A stretch of 25,029 nucleotides of DNA from Noviherbaspirillum sp. (GTDB taxonomy: Bacteria > Pseudomonadota > Gammaproteobacteria > Burkholderiales > Burkholderiaceae): positions 1 to 25,029 of the forward strand of contig JAQGLQ010000520.1 of the NCBI GenBank assembly GCA_028292785.1. The letters are read 5' to 3'. Numbering within the stretch: position 1 is the stretch's first letter; each line of letters opens with the position of its first letter. Positions 8,201 through 15,383 of the stretch are shown here, piece by piece. The notes beneath the pieces were generated by a model. That model saw only the letters and a list, made by a program, of their open reading frames with translations, did not search any database and had not been told where the DNA came from. The position numbers and the translations under genes are program-made.

Positions 8201-11200
8201 CAGCCACGCGAAATCGCGGTTGACCTGGAACCCGCGCCGGTGGCGGAGGTCATCGAATTCCCGACCATGAGCGCGCCGGAAGTCAAGCGCAACGATAACG
8301 TCAAGCGTATCGGCGATCTCGAAATCAGCGTGCCGCTGCACAATATTTATTTGGCTGAAACCGATGGATTGGTGCGCGTGCTGGCGCAGGATATTTCCGA
8401 ATGGCGCCATGAACCCGAGCGCTATGTCGCGACGCAATCCGTTCATGCCGCACATTCCCTGGCCGGCAGTTCGGCGACAGTCGGATTCACTGTGCTGCAG
8501 GAAGTGGCGCATGCGCTCGAAAAGGTGTTGCTGTTCCTGTCGAGAAGGCCGGTGCAGCTTGCGGAGGACGATTTCGATACGCTCGACGACAGCATTGACC
8601 GAATGAAGTCGATGCTGAAGAAGTTCGCGCTGGGAGAAATGCCCGGCGCCGAGTCCACCTGCATTCTTTATCTGAACAGGATGCTGCGCAGCCTCGACCA
8701 GCGGTCGGGATTCCAACTGCATCCCGATCTTGCGGAAGAGCCGCCGGAAGAACAGGCGGGCATTCCCGTCAATGCACTCCAGGCGGAGCAGGCGCCGGAC
8801 GCATACGATGCCGCACAGCTCGCTCAGGTCGGTGCGATGGATGCCGTCGCTTCCGCCGCGCCCGTTCCCGAGCCTGTGCACAAGGCCGCTGTTACCGATA
8901 TTCCGGGACTCAAGGACGAGCTCGACGAGGATTTGCTGCCGGTCTTTCTCGAGGAAGGACGCGACATGCTGCCCCAGGTGGGACAGGCCTTGCGCTCATG
9001 GCATGAACAGCCGGGCGACCCCGGGTTTGCTCAGTCGTTGCTGCGTCTCCTGCATACGCTCAAGGGCAGTGCCCGGATGGCTGGCGCCATGCAGCTCGGG
9101 CAGCATTTCCACGAAATGGAAACCCGTATCGAAATCCTCACGCAGATGGCCTCGCCGTCGGCATTGGCGATCGAGGATCTCCTGATACGCTACGACGATG
9201 GATTGCATCTGTTCGAAAGATTGCAGGGCGCCGAAGCGGTGCCGCCGATTGAAGCGCCGGCGACGGAATTGCGCCCGGTGAGTCTCACGTCGGCGGCGGT
9301 GCGCACCGGTGTCTCCGCCGCGCCATCGGTGCCGAAGCCGGCCAGCGCTTCGCCCATTCCTGTTCCGCTGGTCCGGGTCCGCGCCGACTTGCTCGACCGG
9401 TTGGTGAACCAGGCGGGCGAAGTGTCGATCGCGCGTTCGAAGCTTGAAACCGAAGTGGGCGCATTGCGGCAATCCATGTCCGAGCTGACGGAAAACGTGG
9501 CGCGTCTGCGCGGCCAGTTGCGCGAAATCGAAATGCAGGCGGAATCGCAAATCACTTCCCGCATGGCGCATTCGGCCGACCGCGAATTCGATCCGCTGGA
9601 GTTCGACCGCTTTACCCGTCTTCAGGAATTGACCCGAATGATGGCCGAAAGCGTAAGCGACGTCAGCTCGGTGCAGCAGAATCTGAACCGGACGATCGAC
9701 AGCGCGGTCGACGACCTCCTGATTCAGGGCAGACTGACGCGCGACCTCCAGCAGGACCTGATGCGGGTGCGCATGGTGCAATTCGCAAGCATTTCCGAGC
9801 GCCTGTACCGGGTTACGCGCCAGACCGCGAAAGAAGTCGACAAGCGTGTCAATCTCGACATCCGCGGCGCCTCGGTGGAAGTCGATCGCAGCGTGCTGGA
9901 AAAAATGACCGGGCCGTTCGAACATCTGCTGCGCAACGCGATCGTCCACGGCATCGAGTCGCGCGCAGCGCGGCGTGCTGCGGGCAAGAACGAAACCGGC
10001 GAACTGCTGATCGAAATCCGCCAGGAAGGCAATGAGGTAGTGATCCAGTTTTCGGACGATGGACAGGGACTGGATACCGAGAATATCCGCAGGAAGGCGA
10101 GGTCGTCCGGTCTGCTGAAGGACGACCGTGACCTGTCCGACGATGAAGTGAGGGATCTGATTTTTCATCCGGGGTTCTCGACCGCTGAAGCCGTGACGGA
10201 ACTGGCGGGGCGCGGCATCGGCATGGACGTAGTGAAGTCCGAAGCGGCAGCACTCGGCGGACGCGTCGCTACCAAGTCCGAGAACGGCAGAGGGGCGCAG
10301 TTTACGATCCATCTGCCCTTGACGCTTTCCGTGACGCAGGTCGTGCTGCTGATGAGCGGTGGCCGGACTTACGCGCTGCCGTCGGTACTGGTCGAGCAGG
10401 TGCAGCAGCTCAAGGCCAATCCCTTGGCGGCGGCATATAACGACGGTGCGGTAAGTTGGCTGGGTCAGCGCGTGCCCATGTTTTACCTGCCGGCGCTGCT
10501 TGGCGATTTCAACGTTTCCGCTGTCGCGCAGCAATACTCGCCGTTGCTGATCCTGAAGAGCGGCAGTGATCGGGTCGCCATTCACGTCGATGAAATCCTC
10601 GGCAACCGGGAAGTTGTCGTCAAGAATATCGGTCCGCAGCTCGCGCGCGTGAGCGGCATTGCGGGCGCTACCGTGCTGGGTTCGGGCGAGATCGTGCTTA
10701 TCCTGAACCCGATTCCGCTGGCTCAGCGCGTCGCGCATGAAAACATGCGCGCGCCGCGTCTCGGACCGCTTGAAACGCCGGACTCGATGGGCGCGGTTGC
10801 CGAAATGGCGCCGTCGCGGCCATCTTCTCCCGCCGGTCCGGTGCAAGGCTTGCGCAGGCAAAACATCGTCATGGTGGTGGACGATTCACTTACCGTCAGG
10901 CGTGTCACACAGCGCCTGCTGTCACGCGAGGGTTACCATGTAGTGCTCGCCAAGGACGGCGTGGACGCGCTGGAGCATCTGCAATCGATATCGCCTGATG
11001 TAATGCTGGTGGATATCGAAATGCCGCGCATGGACGGGTTCGATCTGACCCGCAATGTGCGCGACGACGAGCGTACCCGCGACATTCCGATCATCATGAT
11101 TACCTCGCGCACGGCGGAGAAGCATCGCAACTATGCGACGGAGCTTGGGGTCAACGAGTATCTTGGCAAGCCATATCAGGAAGAGCAGCTGCTTCGTCTT

Positions 11201-11239
11201 ATTGCGGACTTCATCGGGAAGGACTCGCTGGTCAGCTGA
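5237..11239 (+). CDS. chpA: ChpA, giant hybrid CheA-type histidine kinase with multiple Hpt-like domains and a C-terminal receiver
   Basis: 2000 residues. Five Hpt-like modules can be placed by their histidines: His62 (LHQAHGALQI), His496 (LHQIEGALAI), His767 (FHTLKGSGRMVG), His1073 (AHSLAGSSATVG) and His1273 (LHTLKGSARMAG). An acidic Ala/Pro/Glu-rich linker occupies about 855-1010. A CheA-type dimerisation region starts near 1380. The ATPase domain has an N box with Asn1567, DDGQG at 1607-1611 and GRGIGMD at 1658-1664. A CheW-like domain covers about 1690-1830, and a CheY-like receiver ends the protein with phospho-acceptor Asp1926 (LVDIEMPRMDG). It should autophosphorylate under PilJ-PilI control and pass phosphate to PilG and PilH. 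GAGG (5228-5231) precedes the ATG. The Pseudomonas homologue is larger (about 2470 residues, eight phosphotransfer-like domains as I recall). The locus equivalent is also called pilL. Confidence 0.93.
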   Translation: MTSPTSTFSPGDQHYFDTGPLSWVIGEIREALNRSKAALRESVAQDDDSRVTTLRHAKSYLHQAHGALQIVDVDGVAIITETVEDLLDRIDSGQIGLTESLVSAVEHGYQALAEYLEELLSGAPHQPVRLFPYYRALLEARGAERIHPADLFFPNLSIRPQFPVSEASAASATQPGDYVVLRQRFERALLPFLKSSNPEAEKANAAVMRDLIHEIERKQGNHQSRGFWWVMHGFAEAVAAGQIRNEIYVKQVFARINLQMRRLSQGSSSIAERLLRDALFFIAQAAHTSPLARQIRSVYQLDGLVPEDYEKKRYGQVDTDALAAAKERLSHAKTMWNRIAGGDVSVAHSFEDEMHGLSDAGGKLNTPSFAKLLRELSGIARHAAHAGPGDILGLEIATSLLFVENALNQIGHLPENFAERAESMTARLLSIVAGERPVDSAEWLNEMAREAQQRQTMTALGTEMQSSLRQVEKMLDEYFRNPSQRSALVQLDHVLHQIEGALAILDQDDAVSTVQHTRAAVQRFTALESEAVPEQQDFQHVAQNVGALSFFIESLQLNGENAKNRFSFDQERGVFHANLIEPKSTVTDVVVDDTEQASVEQEGEPPFPDQAAAPSTVEEELAHHQRRSAELAAFLVEQPENSVLQAQLKESLEKIRLDARLIDHQEAGDRAKTGLDLLARPDFAASQSALADILAVTATPQPASEPLPAPAAAAPAPDTDEAADAELLEIFLLEADEVLACIRQTLPESRNAPHSQECLTTLRRSFHTLKGSGRMVGLTDLGEAAWSIEQVLNVRLSEAKAGDADLYALLDKAADLIEGWVEEIRRTGRSGGTPHALIAAAECVKAGEPFLYEEAEPLRVEEVTVVTEASALPLEDEAEPSAPAAEVFSANDGLPEESPAADFDPDTPVAISESALSIAPTSYDATEAVNESATEPVAANAVPVLPEPEEIELSGADPVISHTDEIAAPSEETEQPAEMLASSHGDDAQPREIAVDLEPAPVAEVIEFPTMSAPEVKRNDNVKRIGDLEISVPLHNIYLAETDGLVRVLAQDISEWRHEPERYVATQSVHAAHSLAGSSATVGFTVLQEVAHALEKVLLFLSRRPVQLAEDDFDTLDDSIDRMKSMLKKFALGEMPGAESTCILYLNRMLRSLDQRSGFQLHPDLAEEPPEEQAGIPVNALQAEQAPDAYDAAQLAQVGAMDAVASAAPVPEPVHKAAVTDIPGLKDELDEDLLPVFLEEGRDMLPQVGQALRSWHEQPGDPGFAQSLLRLLHTLKGSARMAGAMQLGQHFHEMETRIEILTQMASPSALAIEDLLIRYDDGLHLFERLQGAEAVPPIEAPATELRPVSLTSAAVRTGVSAAPSVPKPASASPIPVPLVRVRADLLDRLVNQAGEVSIARSKLETEVGALRQSMSELTENVARLRGQLREIEMQAESQITSRMAHSADREFDPLEFDRFTRLQELTRMMAESVSDVSSVQQNLNRTIDSAVDDLLIQGRLTRDLQQDLMRVRMVQFASISERLYRVTRQTAKEVDKRVNLDIRGASVEVDRSVLEKMTGPFEHLLRNAIVHGIESRAARRAAGKNETGELLIEIRQEGNEVVIQFSDDGQGLDTENIRRKARSSGLLKDDRDLSDDEVRDLIFHPGFSTAEAVTELAGRGIGMDVVKSEAAALGGRVATKSENGRGAQFTIHLPLTLSVTQVVLLMSGGRTYALPSVLVEQVQQLKANPLAAAYNDGAVSWLGQRVPMFYLPALLGDFNVSAVAQQYSPLLILKSGSDRVAIHVDEILGNREVVVKNIGPQLARVSGIAGATVLGSGEIVLILNPIPLAQRVAHENMRAPRLGPLETPDSMGAVAEMAPSRPSSPAGPVQGLRRQNIVMVVDDSLTVRRVTQRLLSREGYHVVLAKDGVDALEHLQSISPDVMLVDIEMPRMDGFDLTRNVRDDERTRDIPIIMITSRTAEKHRNYATELGVNEYLGKPYQEEQLLRLIADFIGKDSLVS

Positions 11240-11259
11240 TCGTGGATGCCGGAGAACGG

Positions 11260-11293
11260 ACGAAAAGCCCGCGAGGTGTCGCGGGCTTTTCGT
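11260..11293. terminator. Bidirectional intrinsic terminator between chpA and phrB
   Basis: ACGAAAAGCCCGCGA (11260-11274) and TCGCGGGCTTTTCGT (11279-11293) form a perfect 15-bp stem with loop GGTG. A-runs and T-runs are built into the stem arms, giving a usable terminator on both strands. It lies 20 bases after the chpA stop and 14 bases beyond the phrB stop, exactly where the two convergent transcripts meet. Confidence 0.88.
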
Positions 11294-11307
11294 TTCGCAA
11301 CACCGGA

Positions 11308-12798
11308 TCATTCCTGTTCTTCGGTCGGCACCCGGTGCTTTTTTACAACCGCGTAGCGCGCCAATGTGTTTTTTCTGGCTTCCTCGTGTGCCACGAGCGG
11401 CAGCGGATAGTCCCCGCCGGGCTCGAATCCCGCCTGCCGCGCAATCGCTGGCGGCATCCGCCACGGAGCGTGGATATATTTATCGGGCAGGGCATGCAGC
11501 TGTGGAAGATAGCGCCTGATGAACTTGCCTTCGGCATCGAATTTTTCGGATTGGGAAACAGGATTGAAGATGCGGAAATAAGGCTGCGCATCACAGCCGC
11601 TGGATGCCGCCCATTGCCAGCCGCCATTGTTCGCCGCCAGATCGTAATCATTGAGCCGGTCGGCGAAATACGCTTCGCCGCGGCGCCAGTCGATGCCGAG
11701 GTCTTTGACCAGAAATGACGCTGTCACCATGCGCAGACGATTATGCATGTAGCCGGTCTGGTTCAATTGCGTCATCGCCGCGTCGACGAGGGGATAACCG
11801 GTTTGTCCAGCGCACCACGCCTTGAACCATGCATCGGCCTGGAGCCCGCTCTCCCAGGCGATCGCGTCATATTCCGGCTTGAATGCGCGTGTCGTCACAT
11901 GGGGATGATGGTACAGGATCATGAAATAGAAATCCCGCCAGATCAGCTCGGACAGCCAGACCGATGCGCCGCTGCTATCGGCTCCGGTTCGCATGGCTTC
12001 GATCGCCCGCCGGGCGAGGGCGCGTATCGATACCGTTCCAAACCGCAAGTGCACGGACAGGCGGGAGGTGCCATTCACTGACGGAAAATCCCGGTTCATG
12101 GCATACGTTCCCATGCGCATCGCGAAATCGTCGAGTTGGACCTGTCCCCCGGACATCCCGGCACCGGGTCCTGGCTCCGCCGAACCGGTCGTTTCAAATC
12201 CGAGCGAAGCAAGCGACGGAATCGACGCTGAACCCATATTTCCATGCCGAGCCAGCCGGGAGTCCTGCGGCCTGATCGTATACGGTGCGATATGGAAGTC
12301 GCCATCGGCATGCAGCTTCTTCCGCCAAGCATTCTTATAAGGGGTAAAGACCGAAAAGGGCTTGCCTGCCAGCGAAAGCACCTCGTTCTTTTCGAATATC
12401 ACCTGGTCCTTGAAAGTAAGCAAGACGCATCCTGCCGCCCGCAGCGCTTTTTCCACCTCGTTGTCGCGGCCAACGGCGGCCGGTTCATAGTCGTGATTGG
12501 CAAACACGGCATCCACGCCAAGCTCGGCGGCAAGCCGCGGAATCTCGGTTGCGGCAACCGCATGGCGAACAATCAAGGCGCCGCCAGCCCGGCGCAATGC
12601 GGCATCCAGTTCCCTGACGCTTGCATGAATGAATGCCATGCGCCGGTCCCTCGCGTCCAAGTGCTCGAGAATCGGCTTGTCAAAAATAAAGACACAGAAC
12701 ACGGCTGCGCTGCGCTCGAGCGCATGATGCAAGGCCGCATGATCGAAATTGCGCAGATCGCGGCGGAACCACACGAGCGACTTGTTGAATTGGGGCAT
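11308..12798 (-). CDS. phrB: Deoxyribodipyrimidine photolyase (cryptochrome/photolyase family)
   Basis: 496 residues. The enzyme repairs UV-induced cyclobutane pyrimidine dimers using blue light, with FAD and an antenna cofactor. The N-terminal photolyase domain opens with SLVWFRRDLRNFDHAAL. The C-terminal FAD-binding domain has TGYPLVDAAMTQLNQTGYMH, RMVTASFLVKDL and the strongly conserved NGGWQWAASSGCDAQPYFRI, which includes a tryptophan of the electron-transfer chain. Length and motifs fit class I CPD photolyases. The ATG lies 65 bases from the divergent yqgE start. A GATAAT element on the minus strand (12850-12845) could be its -10 box, but no good -35 is seen. It is convergent with chpA and shares its terminator. 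It interrupts what would otherwise be a run of pilus and pyrimidine genes. Confidence 0.95.
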   Translation of the reverse strand: MPQFNKSLVWFRRDLRNFDHAALHHALERSAAVFCVFIFDKPILEHLDARDRRMAFIHASVRELDAALRRAGGALIVRHAVAATEIPRLAAELGVDAVFANHDYEPAAVGRDNEVEKALRAAGCVLLTFKDQVIFEKNEVLSLAGKPFSVFTPYKNAWRKKLHADGDFHIAPYTIRPQDSRLARHGNMGSASIPSLASLGFETTGSAEPGPGAGMSGGQVQLDDFAMRMGTYAMNRDFPSVNGTSRLSVHLRFGTVSIRALARRAIEAMRTGADSSGASVWLSELIWRDFYFMILYHHPHVTTRAFKPEYDAIAWESGLQADAWFKAWCAGQTGYPLVDAAMTQLNQTGYMHNRLRMVTASFLVKDLGIDWRRGEAYFADRLNDYDLAANNGGWQWAASSGCDAQPYFRIFNPVSQSEKFDAEGKFIRRYLPQLHALPDKYIHAPWRMPPAIARQAGFEPGGDYPLPLVAHEEARKNTLARYAVVKKHRVPTEEQE

Positions 12799-12863
12799 AT
12801 GGTGCTGACTGTCAACCGCTTTGTTGTCGGCCCATGAAGAGGGGATTATCGTAAACTGTTAAA

Positions 12864-13532
12864 ATGCGCGCTATGGTGAAGCAAAGCAAGCCCCGCAGAC
12901 CTTCCATTGCGCCTGGCGCCGCTCAGGATACACCCGATTTTTCCTATTCCACCGACGTGCCCGCAGAACTCAAGCTCACAGATCATTTTCTGATCGCCAT
13001 GCCATCGATGCTCGATCCGATCTTCGGAGGCGCGGTCATTTATGTCTGCGAGCACAATGAAAGCGGTGCGCTCGGCGTCATTATCAACAAGCCCACCGAC
13101 ATGTCGATGGATGTCCTGTTCGAACGGATCGACCTCAAGCTGGAGATCCTGGACAAGAGGGTGTTGACTGATACCAAGCTCGTCATGTTCGGCGGACCGG
13201 TACAGGTGGAGCGCGGCTTTGTGCTGCATTCGCCGCGCCGCCATTATTCATCGACCATGAAAGTGACCGACGATATCGGTCTCACCACATCCAAGGATGT
13301 GCTGGAAGCCGCGGCGACCGGAAACGGGCCGAAGCGCTTGCTGGTCAGTCTCGGCTGCTCAGGCTGGAGCGCCGGGCAGCTCGAACAGGAAATCGCCAGC
13401 AACGGCTGGCTCACGGTGCGCGCCGATCCCTCGATCATCTTCGAGCTCCCCTTCGAGGAGCGCTTCGCCGCCGCCATGCGGTTGCTCGGCATCGATCCGA
13501 TGATGCTGGCGGGCGACGTAGGTCACGCCTAG
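12864..13532 (+). CDS. yqgE: YqgE/AlgH family protein (UPF0301)
   Basis: 222 residues. The typical N-terminal block LTDHFLIAMPSM is followed by IYVCEHNESGALGVIINKP and then FGGPVQVERGFVLHS, all classic YqgE/AlgH signatures. GCSGWSAGQLEQEI and FELPFEERF appear near the C-terminus. The biochemical function is not firmly known; in Pseudomonas AlgH was described as a regulator of alginate. As in many proteobacteria it directly precedes ruvX. The ATG at 12864 and a second ATG at 12873 are both possible, and neither has a clear ribosome binding site. TAAAAT at 12860-12865 resembles a -10 box, which would make the message almost leaderless from 12873. The first 30 residues are basic and poorly conserved in style. 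Confidence 0.92.
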   Translation: MRAMVKQSKPRRPSIAPGAAQDTPDFSYSTDVPAELKLTDHFLIAMPSMLDPIFGGAVIYVCEHNESGALGVIINKPTDMSMDVLFERIDLKLEILDKRVLTDTKLVMFGGPVQVERGFVLHSPRRHYSSTMKVTDDIGLTTSKDVLEAAATGNGPKRLLVSLGCSGWSAGQLEQEIASNGWLTVRADPSIIFELPFEERFAAAMRLLGIDPMMLAGDVGHA

Positions 13533-13544
13533 CGGACTGCTAAA

Positions 13545-13934
13545 GTGGATACGGTACTTGGTTTCGACTTCGGTCTGAAGCGCATCGGGGTCGCGGTGGG
13601 AAACACCCTGCTTAAACAGGCGCAGCCGCTGACGGTCATTAGTGCGGCGACCAACGAAGCGAAGTTCGCCGCGATCGCGAAGCTGATGCAGGAATGGCAG
13701 CCCGGCCGCTGCATCGTCGGCCTGCCGTGTCACCCGGACGGCGCGGAGCATGAGATGACGATACGCTGCCGGCGCTTCGCCAATCAGCTGAAGGGCCGGT
13801 TCGGCGTCGTCATTTCGCTGGTGGATGAGCGCTATTCATCCGCGGTCCTTGCGCAGCGGCGGGGCGACGTGATCGACGCAGAGGCCGCTGCAATCATTTT
13901 GCAACAATACTTCAATGAAAATGCCGAACCCTAA
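13545..13934 (+). CDS. ruvX: RuvX/YqgF, Holliday junction resolvase-like nuclease (rRNA maturation)
   Basis: 129 residues with an RNase H-like fold. It starts at GTG 13545, 12 bases after yqgE. The conserved acidic residues expected for the active site are visible: Asp8 in GFDFG, Glu95 in DERYSSAVL and Asp111 in the DAEAAAIILQ helix. IVGLPCHPDG replaces the more usual GLPxxxDG block. The family was annotated as a putative Holliday junction resolvase, and in Escherichia coli YqgF takes part in maturing the 16S rRNA 5-prime end. The last 20 bases overlap pyrR, so the two are probably translationally coupled. Confidence 0.92.
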   Translation: MDTVLGFDFGLKRIGVAVGNTLLKQAQPLTVISAATNEAKFAAIAKLMQEWQPGRCIVGLPCHPDGAEHEMTIRCRRFANQLKGRFGVVISLVDERYSSAVLAQRRGDVIDAEAAAIILQQYFNENAEP

Positions 13935-14427
13935 TCTGGATGCCGAAGCGCTGTACAGAATGCTGGCCGAACGCATCGAGCCCAGCCTTGCAAAGTTTGA
14001 CAATGCCGCGCTCGTCGGCATTCATTCCGGCGGCGCCTGGCTGGCGGAACGGCTCGCGGAGGAGCTGGGATTGAAGGACAGACTCGGTTTCATCGACGTC
14101 TCGTTCTATCGCGACGACTATGCCGAAAAGGGTTTGCCCGCAGAGGTGAAGCCGACGCAGATTCCATTTGAGGTCGATGGCGCCACCATCGTCCTCGTCG
14201 ACGATGTGCTCTACACCGGCCGCACCACGCGCGCGGCGATCAACGAACTTTTCGACTATGGCCGTCCGGCGAGAATCATGCTGGCCGCGCTGGTCGACCG
14301 CGGCGGACGCGAGTTGCCTATCGCCGCAGATTTCGTCGCCGACACCATTTCGCTCTACAACGACCAGCGCCTCGTACTGCAGCGCTCCGATGATGGTCGC
14401 TTCTCTCTCACGGTGGACAATGCTTAA
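13915..14427 (+). CDS. pyrR: PyrR, bifunctional pyrimidine regulatory protein / uracil phosphoribosyltransferase homologue
   Basis: 170 residues, a type I phosphoribosyltransferase fold. The PRPP loop reads [16 protein letters not shown] (about 93-108), nearly identical to that of Bacillus Pyr[11 protein letters not shown] and [14 protein letters not shown] are also family hallmarks. In Bacillus PyrR binds pyr mRNA to control attenuation and has uracil phosphoribosyltransferase activity; in Gram-negative bacteria the regulatory role is less clear. The early loop that reads GIKTRG in Bacillus is GIHSGG here (35-40), so RNA contacts may differ. It overlaps ruvX by 20 bases and pyrB by 8 bases. 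No PyrR-binding loop or attenuator was recognised upstream. Confidence 0.92.
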   Translation: MKMPNPNLDAEALYRMLAERIEPSLAKFDNAALVGIHSGGAWLAERLAEELGLKDRLGFIDVSFYRDDYAEKGLPAEVKPTQIPFEVDGATIVLVDDVLYTGRTTRAAINELFDYGRPARIMLAALVDRGGRELPIAADFVADTISLYNDQRLVLQRSDDGRFSLTVDNA

Positions 14428-15379
14428 CCCGCAACTGAATCAAAACGGCGAGCTGAAACATCTGCTCACGATTGAGGGCCTGCCCAAGGCAGTCATCACC
14501 CATATCCTCGATACCGCGTCGTCGTTCGTCGGCATCAGCGACCGCGAAGTCAAGAAGGTCCCGCTCCTGCGCGGCAAGAGCGTGTTCAATCTGTTCTTCG
14601 AAAATTCGACGCGCACGCGCACGACCTTCGAGATCGCATCGAAACGCCTGTCGGCCGACGTGATCAATCTGAATATCTCCGCATCCAGCGCGAGCAAAGG
14701 CGAATCGCTGCTCGATACCATCGACAACCTGGCGGCAATGCATGCCGACATGTTCGTGGTCCGCCATTCGCAATCGGGAGCCCCATACCTGATCGCCAAG
14801 CATCTGACTGATACCAATCAGTCGCATGTGCACGTGGTCAATGCAGGAGATGGGCGTCATGCGCACCCGACCCAGGGTTTGCTGGACATGTACACCATCC
14901 GGCATTACAAGAAAGACTTCACCGGCCTGACCGTCGCCATCGTCGGCGACATCCTGCACAGCCGTGTCGCGCGTTCCGACATTCATGCGCTGACGACGCT
15001 GGGCGTGCCGGAAGTGCGCGCGATCGGACCGCGCACCTTGCTGCCGGGCGGATTGGAGCAGATGGGCGTGCGCGTGTTCACCGATATGAACGAAGGCTTG
15101 AAGGGCGTCGATGTCATCATCATGCTGCGCCTGCAGAACGAGCGCATGAGCGGAGCTCTGCTGCCTTCGGCGCAGGAATTCTTCAAGAGCTACGGACTGA
15201 CGCCGGAGCGCCTTGCGCTGGCCAAGCCCGACGCAATCGTCATGCATCCGGGTCCCATGAACCGTGGCGTCGAAATCGATTCGGCGGTGGCCGACGGCGC
15301 GCAAGCGGTGATCCTGCCGCAGGTGACCTTCGGCATCGCGGTGCGGATGGCGGTCATGAGCATATTGGCGGGAAATTAA
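14420..15379 (+). CDS. pyrB: Aspartate carbamoyltransferase catalytic subunit
   Basis: 319 residues. It carbamoylates L-aspartate with carbamoyl phosphate, the committed step of pyrimidine synthesis. Carbamoyl-phosphate contacts are visible as STRTR (63-67) and Lys93 in ASKGES. Other motifs are [11 protein letters not shown] (147-157), MLRLQNERM and [11 protein letters not shown]. The ATG at 14420 overlaps the end of pyrR by 8 bases; a longer open frame upstream lies within pyrR and is not part of the protein. No pyrI regulatory subunit follows. Instead an inactive dihydroorotase homologue starts after 4 bases, as in the Pseudomonas-type holoenzyme where PyrB pairs with PyrC-prime (PyrX). Confidence 0.96.
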   Translation: MLNPQLNQNGELKHLLTIEGLPKAVITHILDTASSFVGISDREVKKVPLLRGKSVFNLFFENSTRTRTTFEIASKRLSADVINLNISASSASKGESLLDTIDNLAAMHADMFVVRHSQSGAPYLIAKHLTDTNQSHVHVVNAGDGRHAHPTQGLLDMYTIRHYKKDFTGLTVAIVGDILHSRVARSDIHALTTLGVPEVRAIGPRTLLPGGLEQMGVRVFTDMNEGLKGVDVIIMLRLQNERMSGALLPSAQEFFKSYGLTPERLALAKPDAIVMHPGPMNRGVEIDSAVADGAQAVILPQVTFGIAVRMAVMSILAGN

Positions 15380-15383
15380 CAGA

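Noticed and set aside
8996..10861. 621-codon minus-strand open frame opposite chpA
   Set aside because: Rich in His, Arg and Gln with no domain; it is antisense to the well-conserved kinase core of ChpA.
5237..11239. Possibility that the 2000-residue ChpA is an artefactual fusion
   Set aside because: The domain order of Hpt modules, kinase, CheW and receiver is that of known ChpA/PilL proteins, which are normally of this size class.
12810..12815. Perfect TTGACA on the minus strand before phrB
   Set aside because: It lies only 11 bases before the phrB ATG, and no -10 box exists at the right distance, so it is probably chance.
14168..14419. In-frame upstream extension of pyrB
   Set aside because: It overlaps most of the second half of pyrR and is not similar to the carbamoyltransferase N-terminus, which begins at ATG 14420.
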